Shown here: positions 10,577 to 19,399 of the stretch, in pieces
How the letters are laid out: each line of letters begins with the position of its first letter
Numbering within the stretch: the stretch's first letter is position 1
NCBI RefSeq assembly: GCF_051027545.1
Contig: NZ_CP194902.1
Coordinates: 2,666,001-2,730,000, forward strand
Length of the DNA stretch: 64,000 nt
Source: Methylocaldum sp002005105
Lineage (GTDB): Bacteria > Pseudomonadota > Gammaproteobacteria > Methylococcales > Methylococcaceae
Direction of reading: 5' to 3'
Translations under genes and position numbers: made by a program
The notes under the pieces: model-generated
Databases searched by the model: none
Told to the model about the DNA's origin: nothing
Seen by the model: only the letters and a program-made list of their open reading frames with translations

Positions 10577-10818
10577 TATTTTCCCCTCCCGGACGCCTTT
10601 GCGCGTGTCATGCGGCTTGCCGTTGTTTTGCTAGCTCAACACCCGGGAAACGAAGAATCTCGACTTGCGACTTCAAGCGATTCCCCCGTGGCCGCGGCAC
10701 AGGGTTTGAGCGGTCCACGTTGCGAGCGATCCCGGCAGTTATAGATCAGAGTGCACACCACGCTCTGACAATGCCTTCATGTCGAAAGCCGTCCAAGAGC
10801 GAGGCGTCACGCAACCGT

Positions 10819-11451
10819 TTACGCAGCAACGTGACCCATGGCTTTTCGGATGCCGAATCCCAAGAAACCGATTGCCATCAACAGGAGGGGCGAGGGTGCC
10901 GGCACGGTAGCCACGGCGCCGACTGTGACACGCCCTGTTTGAACGTTCGTAGTTAGCGGATCACCATATCCATCCGACAGGGCGTTGATCGAAATGCCGA
11001 GAGCGCTGGTGCCGATACCCAAGGTCGTGAAATCGAGCGTTGCCAAGACGAAGCTGTCGGCCTGCAAGTCATCGAGGTAGGGCGCCAAACAAAAGATGCA
11101 GCCCGTCGCACTGGGCTCGAGCAGACTCACCTCGAATAGGTTGACCGTTCCCGCGCCGGTGCTAAAGCTGACAAACGCTTCGCCTGCCAATTCATCACCC
11201 AGCGCTCCCCCGAAAGTTAGACCGGTGAACGCCAACAAGCCGGCATTGAAACTAAGATCGAGATCGAATGCCCCGAGTGACGGCGCCGTGTGATTGCCGA
11301 GCCCCGCGATTACCAGATCGACCTGTACGGGGGTGCCGGGATCGACCGTTTGGGTCACGGGGTTGATGCTCAGAGTGATCGCCTGAGAGGTGGCTGGAAT
11401 CAGCGCCAGGCACACCAAGGCTTTGCGGAGCAGCATTTGGAATGTTTTCAT
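10819..11451 (-). CDS. PEP-CTERM protein with cohesin-like domain
   Basis: 210 residues from ATG 11449-11451; an upstream in-frame ATG at 11511 would add an implausible leader. The signal peptide ends near PATSQA. The body opens with SINPVTQTVDPGTPVQVDLV and GAFDLDLSFNAGLLAF, the pattern of cohesin-like beta-sandwich domains common in exosortase-sorted proteins. The C-terminus has the sorting signal VPAPSPLLLMAIGFLGFG followed by basic IRKAMG. An exosortase is expected to cleave and anchor it. The only exosortase in the window (40146) is of the IPTLxxWG type, so the cognate enzyme is probably elsewhere. A damaged paralogue lies just downstream (9400-9740). Confidence 0.85.
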   Translation of the reverse strand: MKTFQMLLRKALVCLALIPATSQAITLSINPVTQTVDPGTPVQVDLVIAGLGNHTAPSLGAFDLDLSFNAGLLAFTGLTFGGALGDELAGEAFVSFSTGAGTVNLFEVSLLEPSATGCIFCLAPYLDDLQADSFVLATLDFTTLGIGTSALGISINALSDGYGDPLTTNVQTGRVTVGAVATVPAPSPLLLMAIGFLGFGIRKAMGHVAA

Positions 11452-11480
11452 TAGGCTTACCCTTAGTTTGAAGTGAGCAT

Positions 11481-12188
11481 TCATTGAGTGGCGCAGCGAG
11501 GCCGGGTGCACAGCAGCGTGAGCTTTCGGGCATCGAGGGCGTCGATTTTCAGATCGCCGTTCAAATCCCGCAGGTCATTGGGATCGTTCACCGGCGTGTT
11601 CCGGGCGGTCATGAGGCTGTTGAGATCGGCGTTGTCCACATCGCCGTCCTGATCGAGATCGCCGAGTTTCGGCACCGTGATAAAAACCGAATCGGGTGGA
11701 CTTTCCATCGCGCCATCGCTGACAAACAGAGCGACGGAATAGATCCCCTCCTGCCCAGGCGTGAAGGTGAGGTTTGATGTGTGGTCACCCGTCAGCGAAA
11801 GCGTGGCGCCGGTCATCTGAGCCCAGCGATAACTCAAAGGTTCTGGACCGTTATCGGGATCAACGCTGGCACTGCCATTGAGGGTCACCAGGCTGTTGAG
11901 CCGCACTACCCGATCCGGGCCGCCATTTGCGGATGGCGGCACATTGGGCGGTGGAGGTGGTGGAAGCGGCTCGGTAACGGTTTGCGCCAATCGATTGCCG
12001 GCGGCGTCGTAGGCATATTCGATGACCGTGCCGTTGCCGTAATCGGTGCGGACGAGACGGTTGAGGTCGTCGTAGGTATGGCTGACCTGGTCCGCCAAGC
12101 ATAGGGCTGGGAACAGAAGCGCCACGCAGCCGCTGGTAGTCCGCCGTGGGCGTGCTTTGACGAACTTCTCGCTATCGCAGTATTCCAT
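11481..12188 (-). CDS. Secreted RHS-fragment/PKD/dockerin-like protein
   Basis: 235 residues from ATG 12186-12188, with AGGAGCC nine bases upstream. The signal peptide ends at about LCLA. Two YD-type RHS motifs follow (YDDLNRLVRTDYGNGT, YAYDAAGNRL), then a polyproline linker, a PKD domain (NGSASVDPDNGPEPLSYRW) and a C-terminal pair of calcium-loop segments (GDLDQDGDVDNADLNSLM, RDLNGDLKIDALDARKL) typical of a type I dockerin. It lies between the big RHS gene and the cohesin-like PEP-CTERM gene, all on the minus strand, so the cohesin-like and dockerin-like partners are adjacent. The pairing is inferred from position and domain type only. Confidence 0.8.
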   Translation of the reverse strand: MEYCDSEKFVKARPRRTTSGCVALLFPALCLADQVSHTYDDLNRLVRTDYGNGTVIEYAYDAAGNRLAQTVTEPLPPPPPPNVPPSANGGPDRVVRLNSLVTLNGSASVDPDNGPEPLSYRWAQMTGATLSLTGDHTSNLTFTPGQEGIYSVALFVSDGAMESPPDSVFITVPKLGDLDQDGDVDNADLNSLMTARNTPVNDPNDLRDLNGDLKIDALDARKLTLLCTRPRCATQ

Positions 12189-12258
12189 CTGATGGCTCCT
12201 GGTGTTGAGCTTTGATTTCTTGGTGTTTGCGCAGATGCACAGGAAATGAGGCAGAAAA

Positions 12259-15200
12259 TCATTGTAGGCAGTTACTGGCTTCGCCAGCTTGTAGACAGAT
12301 ATCGCGAGACCTATTGAAGACGGCTTTATCTAGAGTCCTCATGGTATTTTTCTCGACAGCCCCGCCCATAAGGTCATTTGCCTGACCACCAACCCCAACC
12401 GACAGACCGAAGTTCAATAGATGATTTACGATCTCGCGTTCAGTTGAGAACTCCTCGGCAACTTCACCACTCTTAACAAGTGCTTGGTTTTGGCCATGCG
12501 TCTTGTACATATCAATGGCTGTATAGCCTGCTTTGAATAACCCTGCCCCGTAGCTCTTTTCGTCAGCCTTTTCCATCAACCCAAGCAGCGAAGTCGCTTT
12601 TTGGCCCAGCCATTTAGCGGCTTTCCATACAGTATGAGATCCCGTTTCATTGGCTGAGTCGGCATCCACTCTTTGCACTGCACCGACAGGTCTTTCAGGC
12701 AAAAGATTGTTATGATCTCCATCCGACGACTCGAAACTTGCTTCCGATAATCCTCCTTCCTTTGTACTTAACCCACTCACATCCACCAACCTCACCGGAT
12801 TATTCAAGGCATACACATACCGGTTGAGGGTTTGGCCATTACTCAAGGAGCCCCTCAATAGGTCCTGCCCGAAAAACCGCCCGAGTTCCGGGCTGTAATA
12901 ACGGGCACGCGCGTAGTTGAGCCCAAAGCCTTCGTCCATCACCCCGAATTGGCCGACGAAACGGAACGGATTGTCGGTGGATTGCTGGAGATTCATCACC
13001 TGGCCGAACGGGTCGTAGGTGTAGGTGTCGGTGATCTGTCCATTGAGATCGGTCAGCGCCACGGTGCTGCCGATGGGGTCGTAGTGGTAATAACGGGCCT
13101 CCCCATTGGGAGCGACGCGTGCAATCAGACCCAGGCCGTAGACGTAATAGGCTTGGGGCTTTCCGGTTGAATCCGATTCCACCAGAACGTCGCTCAGGGG
13201 ATTTGAGAGATCAAGCGTGTAGCGGATCGGCACGTGGTTCCGTTCCGCTGCGAGCCGATGCCCGAGACCATCATACCGATAGGTTGCCGCCGCCACGTCA
13301 TTCACCCTGATCAATCGGTTTTCGATGTCGAATTCAAACGTGGCGCTGGGTTTCGCTAGCAGGTTGCCGTTCTCGTCATGCCTGACGGCTTTCCCGTTGA
13401 GGTCAGTCAAGCGGTTGGCGTCGTCATAGCTGTAGCTGTCGATCTGCGGACCGAATACCGGCGCCAAGGGTTCGGTCCGGTCGACGGCTATGCGGTTGCC
13501 AACCGGATCCAGCGTCAGGTTGTATCCCGCCAACATGGACTGATCGGGCTTGTAGTTGATGAGTTGCGTGAGTCGGTCGGCGGCATCGTAGGCATAGGTC
13601 GCCTCGGTGCTGTTGGGATTGACCGCCGCCGTCAGCCGGCCAGCCGCGTCGTACGTATAGGCGGTTACACCGCCCAGCCAATCGGTGACGGACTGCATCC
13701 GGTTCAGTGCGTCATAGACGTAGGTCACCCGCTTGCGGTCCGGATAAACCACCGCCACCCGGTTGCCGGCGGCGTCGTACTCGTACGCCACCGTTTGGGC
13801 ATAAGGGTCGGTCTGCTGGACCAAGCGGTTGAGCTCGTCGTAGGTGAAGGCCGTTCCGCCGAGGGGATCGGTCATGCCGACGAGGTTGCCGACGGCATCA
13901 TAAGTGAACGCCACCGTGGAGGTATCGGGATAGGAAATCGTTTCCAGGCGTCCTGCGGCATCGAAGCCGTACTGGGTGACCTTCCCGTTCGCATCGGTAC
14001 GCTGGATGGGGTGCCCCACGGCATCGTAGGCGTAGGTCTCGCGATGGCCCAGGGGATCGGCTTCGGCCACTCGCCGGTCGAGGGGATCGTAGGTGTAGGT
14101 GGTGGTATGGCCGTTCGGATCGGTCATCGCAATGCGGTTGCCCACGGCATCGTAGGCGTAACTTGCCGTGCCGCCCAGAGCATCAAGGGACTGGGTCAGG
14201 CGTCCGAGCGCATCGTAGGTGTAACGGGTTTTGCGGTTATTCGGATCGATGACCTGCGTCAACCGGTCGCTAGCGTCATAGGTCAGGTAGGTCGTCTGGC
14301 CGAGCGCATCGGTCGCGCTGATCCGGCGATTGAGGCTGTCGTAGGCCCAGCTGGTCGTATGACCCAGCGGGTCGGTTTTCGTGATCCGATTGCCCTGTGC
14401 GTCATAGGCAAACGCCGTGTTTTTTCCTAGTGCATCGGTCACGCCGGTCAGGCGATTAGCGGCATCGTAGCTGAACCGGGTGGTGTGGCCGCGTGGATCG
14501 GTGACCGACACCCGGTGGTCGGCCGCGTCGTACCCGTAGGTGGTGGCGTGCCCGAGCGGATCCGTTACCGCTGTTAGAAAGTCATTGGCGTTATAGGTCA
14601 GGACGGTCTCGCGTCCCAGCGGATCAGTGATTCCGGTGCGATTGCCGTTGGCGTCGTAGCGGAACCGAGTCGTGTGGCCGAGGGGGTCGGTCGTTTCCGC
14701 TAGCCGATCGGCGGCGTCGTAGACGAACGCGGTAATGCTGCCGTTGGCATCGGTCCGGCTGATCCGCCGACCGGCGCCGTCGTAGGCGTAGGTGGTGGTT
14801 TGACCGACCGGATCGGTGACCTTGATCACATTGCCTTGGGCGTCGAAGGTCTGGGTCGTCACCCGGCCGAGGGCGTCGGTCAACGCGATGGGCTGGCCCG
14901 TGGTGTCGTAGGCGATTTGGTGGGTATGGCCCAAGGGATCGGTCACTTGGGTGAGATTCCCATGGCCGTCGTAGACGAAGGTCGTGGTGCCGCCTTGGGC
15001 GTCTGCCCGCTGCGTCGGGTTGTTAAGGTCGTCGTAGGTGATGGTCGTGACTTGGCCCTTGGCATCGGTCTTGCTGGTCACGTTGCCGCGCGTGTCGTAG
15101 GCATATTTCGTGACATTGCCATTCCGGTCGGTCACCTGAATCCGGTTGTTCTGGGCGTCATAGGCGTACTGGATCGCATGGCCCAACCCGTCGGTTTCCT

Positions 15201-17277
15201 TCACGAGGCGGCGGAACCCGTCATGGGTGTGAATCGTGGTGCGCCCGAGAGGATCGGTGATGGTGGTATCACCGGGTGATGGGCTGTTGTAGGCGAAGGT
15301 CGTCACGAAGCCGCGCCCGTTCTTTTGCGTGACCACGCGGCCTTGGCCGTCGTAGCTGTTCTCGATCAGCATGTGACCGCGTCGGTCGGTAATCGTCGTG
15401 ACATGGTGATCGGCGTCGTAGGCGTACGTCTGGACCGCCCCCAGGGGATCAGTGTCCGAAATCAGATGCCCCTCGGCATCATAGGCGTAGCGGACCGTCC
15501 GTCCGATTGGATCGGTGAGTTGCACCAAATGGTTGTCGGCATCGTAGCTCAGGCTGACGGTCCGACCCACCGTGTCGGTGATCGCGGTCAGATTGCCGGC
15601 GCCATCGTACGCGAAGCTCAGGGTGTTGCCGTTTGAATCGGCAAGCGCAATCAACCGGCCTTCGGCATCGAAGGTTTGCCGGGTCTGGTCCTTGGCCGTC
15701 AGGGTGATACTGTTGTCGGCGCTCTTCACCAGGCGGCTGTAAAGCCCCGGATATCGGGAAGAATAGCTGCCATCGCCATTCGGATTGTAGAACTCTTCGT
15801 GCCCATCGCCCTGTTTGATCACCGCTGAGCCATCGTCCTGTTGAGTCAGCCGTGCGTTGTAGCTGTGCGTCCAACCGCGCCCCAGGGGACCCGAGTAGCT
15901 GTCCTGGTCGTTATAGGTGCGGGTGAAGGCGAAGGGGAGGCTGCGGTCGGGGAGTTTCAGGTCGGTGTGCTGGTAGTAGTAATTGCCGGTGGCGGTGTTG
16001 ACGGGTTCGGCGGCGAAGCCGGATGGAGAAATTGACTTTGAGCTGCCGAAGGTGATTGACGCTGGCGGCGTAATAAAACTGGCCCCTCTCGTATCAAAAG
16101 CGACATGAGTGTGCTGAGCGTTTGCCCCAAACATGGGCCATGCAGAAGAAGCAGGGCTAGTGCTCTGGGTATTTATAGCATAAAGATAAGACTGGTTTGC
16201 TCCTTCGTTTCCTGTGATATAGACGGTACCATCGGTTCCGATAGTAGGGGAGTTAATTGCTTGAAATGAGCCCTCGCCGGTACTCCATAAAACGGCTCCC
16301 GATGAATTCAGTGCAGCAATGCCACTGCTCGCTGTTTGAACATAGATAGTCCCATCGTTTCCAATGGCCGGACTTCCAAAAAAGGAATATGGGGGGTGTG
16401 ATACTTTATTAAACTTGTCAGTGCCATCAGGATATATGGCATAGAAATAATACCCATTCGAATCATAGCGCACTGAATAGATAGTACCATCCGTATCCAC
16501 AACCGGTTGACTTGTTGGTATTCCATTTAAGTACCGTTGCCATACTTTAGTTCCATCTGAACGAATGGCAACCAGTGTTCCGTCTCCGGAAATATAAAGA
16601 TCACCGTTAATGCCTACGATAGGAGGATAAGGGTGGCTTGCAGTAAATGGAGAGGATGCATTAATGATAGAGCCATCGCTGACATTTAGGTCGACAAGAG
16701 ACGATACTGAATCCCAGTTAAGTGAGAAGATGGCGCCGGTCACGGATATGGCGGGAACGAGCTCTCCGCCTTGAGCAGCCCATTTATACTGGCCTGACGA
16801 TGAGAATGCTCGGATGGTGTTTGCTGATTGAACGTATATCGTCGTATCAGGACCAATTGCAACTTGACCGCAGCCAGATCGGAATCCGCCGTTCGGATTT
16901 GCAGCGATGGTACGGGTCCACAGAACCTGACCAGTCGTATCCAATGCATAAATTAAGGGATCACCGCCAGCCCCGTAGGTAAGGGTAAAATAAACGGTTC
17001 CATTTGGACTCACAGAAGGGATCCCAACTCTATCAAGAGCGCCAGAACTCGCGTTGAAGCTCCATTTCAAGCTTCCATTCGGATTCAGTGCTAACAACTG
17101 ATTTCCTGAAGGAAGATAGATCGTCCCGTCCTTAGCTAGGGTAGGTACCGAGCAGCTAGACTGAGTTACAGGATATTTCCACTTGATACTGCCCGGCTCT
17201 CCGGAGACACCGATTTCAGCTTGAATAATTCCCAAAACGAAAACGCCCAAAAGTGCTGCAACACGGCTTATACCCAT
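12259..17277 (-). CDS. RHS-repeat protein with N-terminal PQQ-like beta-propeller
   Basis: 1,672 residues; ATG 17275-17277 follows AAGGAACACCA. A signal peptide comes first. Then come about 370 residues of PQQ-like propeller blades (IKWKYPVTQSS, DGTIYLPSGNQLLALNPNGS, repeated DGTIYV). Next is a DUF6531-type shell start (EPVNTATGNYYYQ, GPLGRGWTHSYNARL), then some 800 residues of YD repeats (TDPLGHTTRF-like every 21 residues). The RHS core ends LNYARARYYSPELGRFF and YVYALNNPVRLVDVSG. The last 170 or so residues are a unique tip without a toxin motif I recognise. No immunity-like gene follows; the next gene is the small dockerin protein. It may be a surface adhesin-like RHS protein or an orphan toxin whose immunity gene was lost. 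Confidence 0.9.
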   Translation of the reverse strand: MGISRVAALLGVFVLGIIQAEIGVSGEPGSIKWKYPVTQSSCSVPTLAKDGTIYLPSGNQLLALNPNGSLKWSFNASSGALDRVGIPSVSPNGTVYFTLTYGAGGDPLIYALDTTGQVLWTRTIAANPNGGFRSGCGQVAIGPDTTIYVQSANTIRAFSSSGQYKWAAQGGELVPAISVTGAIFSLNWDSVSSLVDLNVSDGSIINASSPFTASHPYPPIVGINGDLYISGDGTLVAIRSDGTKVWQRYLNGIPTSQPVVDTDGTIYSVRYDSNGYYFYAIYPDGTDKFNKVSHPPYSFFGSPAIGNDGTIYVQTASSGIAALNSSGAVLWSTGEGSFQAINSPTIGTDGTVYITGNEGANQSYLYAINTQSTSPASSAWPMFGANAQHTHVAFDTRGASFITPPASITFGSSKSISPSGFAAEPVNTATGNYYYQHTDLKLPDRSLPFAFTRTYNDQDSYSGPLGRGWTHSYNARLTQQDDGSAVIKQGDGHEEFYNPNGDGSYSSRYPGLYSRLVKSADNSITLTAKDQTRQTFDAEGRLIALADSNGNTLSFAYDGAGNLTAITDTVGRTVSLSYDADNHLVQLTDPIGRTVRYAYDAEGHLISDTDPLGAVQTYAYDADHHVTTITDRRGHMLIENSYDGQGRVVTQKNGRGFVTTFAYNSPSPGDTTITDPLGRTTIHTHDGFRRLVKETDGLGHAIQYAYDAQNNRIQVTDRNGNVTKYAYDTRGNVTSKTDAKGQVTTITYDDLNNPTQRADAQGGTTTFVYDGHGNLTQVTDPLGHTHQIAYDTTGQPIALTDALGRVTTQTFDAQGNVIKVTDPVGQTTTYAYDGAGRRISRTDANGSITAFVYDAADRLAETTDPLGHTTRFRYDANGNRTGITDPLGRETVLTYNANDFLTAVTDPLGHATTYGYDAADHRVSVTDPRGHTTRFSYDAANRLTGVTDALGKNTAFAYDAQGNRITKTDPLGHTTSWAYDSLNRRISATDALGQTTYLTYDASDRLTQVIDPNNRKTRYTYDALGRLTQSLDALGGTASYAYDAVGNRIAMTDPNGHTTTYTYDPLDRRVAEADPLGHRETYAYDAVGHPIQRTDANGKVTQYGFDAAGRLETISYPDTSTVAFTYDAVGNLVGMTDPLGGTAFTYDELNRLVQQTDPYAQTVAYEYDAAGNRVAVVYPDRKRVTYVYDALNRMQSVTDWLGGVTAYTYDAAGRLTAAVNPNSTEATYAYDAADRLTQLINYKPDQSMLAGYNLTLDPVGNRIAVDRTEPLAPVFGPQIDSYSYDDANRLTDLNGKAVRHDENGNLLAKPSATFEFDIENRLIRVNDVAAATYRYDGLGHRLAAERNHVPIRYTLDLSNPLSDVLVESDSTGKPQAYYVYGLGLIARVAPNGEARYYHYDPIGSTVALTDLNGQITDTYTYDPFGQVMNLQQSTDNPFRFVGQFGVMDEGFGLNYARARYYSPELGRFFGQDLLRGSLSNGQTLNRYVYALNNPVRLVDVSGLSTKEGGLSEASFESSDGDHNNLLPERPVGAVQRVDADSANETGSHTVWKAAKWLGQKATSLLGLMEKADEKSYGAGLFKAGYTAIDMYKTHGQNQALVKSGEVAEEFSTEREIVNHLLNFGLSVGVGGQANDLMGGAVEKNTMRTLDKAVFNRSRDICLQAGEASNCLQ

Positions 17278-18020
17278 TGGTGTTCCTTTCTTATTCGGTG
17301 GGCAAATAAATCAATTTCGAAGACCTTGGAAAACAGTTCTTGCTAGCCCGATTGCTTAGGAATGTTGCCCTTGCGGTAATCAATGTTGTCGAGGAGCACA
17401 TTTGTCACAACAATTGGATGTTACAATCAGCGGCATGCTTGCGGCGGTGTTTTCATCTTGTTTCAGCAAGGGATGCAAGCTTGGATATTCCGGTGTTGTG
17501 TCACCACAAACCTTAGCCCGTTTTGTGGATGGTGATTCGTACAGATAGTGATACTACCCGCTTATGCCTTGTGCAAAGCGTTGCTCTAGCCATCCGCTTT
17601 CCCTCTGTGATAGTCCTCAGAAGTTTCGTTTCAACAAGCACTTACGAGGACATAGCAAAAGGGTTGCCAACTTTCGTGAGATCGAGCGCGAATGAAAATG
17701 GTGCCTAATCTATCAATGATTTAGGATCTATCTCGCACGCGCTTCAGATGGCGTAAGGGGTTGTATGGCGGGAGTGTTACGAAACTGTAAAAACCATTGA
17801 CATTTTGAGGTCATGGCACTCTTAAGGCGTGAGCTGGACGGTCACGCGTAAGCGCAGCCGCGGCATAGTGTTAAGCAGCGTGGAGGAGTCGTCTAGGATC
17901 TAGGAGCGGTCATCGTCAAACTGTAAAGTAAGCTTTACAGGTTCTGACGAACCAATGGGTCCGATCAAATCTGAGTGGAAAAGATTCGGTACCGGCGAAT
18001 CGATGGGGAAAAAGGGAAGT
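17278..18020. other. Spacer, mostly without genes
   Basis: No supported gene between the large RHS gene and the small membrane protein. The open frame 17523-17708 has no ribosome site or recognisable sequence. The leftward promoter of the RHS gene should lie near 17290-17420. One perfect hairpin lies at 17921-17940. Confidence 0.5.
17921..17940. repeat. Perfect 8-bp inverted repeat, 4-nt loop
   Basis: CTGTAAAG, TAAG, CTTTACAG. The symmetry fits a protein-binding site. There is no T-tract, so it is unlikely to be an intrinsic terminator. Its regulator is unknown. Confidence 0.5.
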
Positions 18021-18051
18021 AAAAAAGCCGGGGTTTTAGGCCCGGCTTTTT
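18021..18051 (-). terminator. Intrinsic terminator (bidirectional)
   Basis: Stem AAAAAGCCGGG pairing with CCCGGCTTTTT around an 8-nt loop, with T-runs for either strand. It lies 38 bp past the stop of the 41-residue protein at 18089-18214 and so most simply ends that transcript. Confidence 0.85.
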
Positions 18052-18088
18052 CCTGCGCGTCTCGGACGCATAGCTTTTCATAATTTAG

Positions 18089-18214
18089 TTACCGGGTCAT
18101 CTCTTTCGGATGCCGGTGCTCCACTCGGTTGTAATGCTTCCAGCACAGCCAAACCGATCCCGCGATCGTGCCGAAGAAAACCACGGCCAAAAACAATTCT
18201 ACGCTTGTCATCAT
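18089..18214 (-). CDS. Small single-pass membrane protein (41 aa)
   Basis: A complete small gene: tandem ATGATG at 18209-18214 preceded by AAAGGGGGTT, one hydrophobic helix (ELFLAVVFFGTIAGSVWL), then a basic, His-rich tail (WKHYNRVEHRHPKEMTR) and TAA at 18089-18091. A strong terminator follows. The topology is presumably N-out with a cytoplasmic basic tail. No function is recognised. It has the same build as the 36-residue protein at 59188-59298, a short helix with a basic tail, but not obviously the same sequence. Confidence 0.75.
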   Translation of the reverse strand: MMTSVELFLAVVFFGTIAGSVWLCWKHYNRVEHRHPKEMTR

Positions 18215-18441
18215 AACCCCCTTTGGATGAGTCAACTCGTTAGTATCACTTTCGGCCTGAATGTTCTGTTGGTTTCATCAGACCTGCTTATGCATTCCAT
18301 TCAACTATTTTGTAAATCTCTATATGGGGGCGGCTGATCGAATTATTGATTCAAATAGGGAAACAAAGTGATTGCGAGGATTCAACAGGTGCTCAGCGAA
18401 GAGGGCAGATGTAGCGCAGCATTGAAAAGGATGTGACTACA

Positions 18442-18470
18442 ATGACTACTATAGCTAGTTTTAGTATAAT
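18442..18470 (+). promoter_or_regulatory. Sigma-70-type promoter for the Phd/PIN operon
   Basis: A perfect TATAAT at 18465-18470 is 17 bp downstream of ATGACT, a partial match to TTGACA. It lies 35 bp before the antitoxin start. Confidence 0.6.
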
Positions 18471-18504
18471 GGTTGATGTAAGTTAACCGTGGGATGCGGC
18501 CTTT

Positions 18505-18879
18505 ATGAAGACGATTACCGCTAAAGAAGCTAAAACTCGGTTTGGTGCCCTACTGGAGCAGGTCGCCAAAGAACCTATTCAAATCACCCGTAGTGGACGC
18601 CCCTATGCCTATGTTTTGTCTGTGGATCAGTACAAAAGCCTGATTGAAAGACGTATGACTAAACCGTTATCCGAGGAAAAAATTCACGAAATCCTTACGA
18701 ATTATTGTGAGGGCGTCATCAGCCGACATCAGGCGATGCGTGATCTGGGGGTCTCCTGGTACGGTGAGGTACTTGACCTGATGGCGATCCACGGTCTTCA
18801 ACTCAAACCTGTGGACCCGGACGTGTTGGAGAAGATGGTTATGGACATTACTCACGCAATGGGTGGCATTGATGAGTAA
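18505..18879 (+). CDS. Phd/YefM-family antitoxin with long C-terminal extension
   Basis: 124 residues. The first 50 follow the Phd/YefM pattern (ITAKEAKTRFGALLEQVA, ITRSGRPYAYVLSVDQY): a DNA-binding dimer that represses its own operon. The second half (EEKIHEILTNYCEGVISRHQA, LGVSWYGEVLDLMAIHGL) is an extra helical region, probably the toxin-neutralising part. The stop TAA overlaps the next gene's ATG (ATGAGTAA), a tight coupling typical of antitoxin-toxin pairs. A scrap copying about 36 bp of its centre lies at 22821-22857. Confidence 0.88.
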   Translation: MKTITAKEAKTRFGALLEQVAKEPIQITRSGRPYAYVLSVDQYKSLIERRMTKPLSEEKIHEILTNYCEGVISRHQAMRDLGVSWYGEVLDLMAIHGLQLKPVDPDVLEKMVMDITHAMGGIDE

Positions 18880-19399
18880 AACAAGGATCATCATTGCGAT
18901 ACCTGATGCTGGCCCGCTGATTTCATTGGCGAAAGCGGATGCGCTGGATTTGCTGTTGGTTTTCAAAGATCGTGTCAAGATCGTGATCACTGATGTCGTT
19001 CATCATGAGGTCACCCACAATCCGGTGGATTATCCGGATGCGACCAAGATAAGAGATTTTCTATCTCGCCATTCGGATCAAGTTTTGGTCGAAAAGACAA
19101 CTTATGGTGACCTTGTTCTATTTCGAATGCAGAACGACCCGGGCTGGGACTTTCCACCTGATGCGGGTGAACTATCCATTCAAAGTTATGTGGTGAATTT
19201 GGTCGATCGGCCGCCGGGACCGCCGGTGTTGGTGATTACCGAAGACCAATGGTTTGAGAAGCATTCAGGAACAACGCCGGGCAATATCCATCTGGTATCT
19301 ACCAGTGCCTATCTCAAAGCGCTTTACAAAATGTTCAATATCCAAAGCGCCGGGGTTGTTCTTAAAAAGCTATTTAGTACTACAGCCGCATTTATTTAG
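18872..19399 (+). CDS. PIN-domain toxin, 3' end replaced by IS701 sequence
   Basis: The ATG at 18872 overlaps the antitoxin stop and is preferred over the in-frame ATG at 18863. The N-terminus IIIAIPDAGPLISLAKAD carries the first acidic residue of PIN ribonucleases; ITDVVHHEV and DAGELSIQ supply further conserved acids. The frame enters the left end of an IS701 element at 19378, so the last residues (TTAAFI) are encoded by the IS and translation stops at 19397-19399. The native ending, 36 codons in frame, is stranded at 21666-21775. The toxin as it stands is about 35 residues shorter and may be inactive; the nuclease residues are retained. Confidence 0.8.
   Translation: MSKTRIIIAIPDAGPLISLAKADALDLLLVFKDRVKIVITDVVHHEVTHNPVDYPDATKIRDFLSRHSDQVLVEKTTYGDLVLFRMQNDPGWDFPPDAGELSIQSYVVNLVDRPPGPPVLVITEDQWFEKHSGTTPGNIHLVSTSAYLKALYKMFNIQSAGVVLKKLFSTTAAFI

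Noticed and set aside
13378..14430. Plus-strand 350-residue frame rich in Val-Gly-Ile repeats
   Set aside because: A mirror of the YD repeats on the minus strand; the periodicity comes from the RHS coding sequence.
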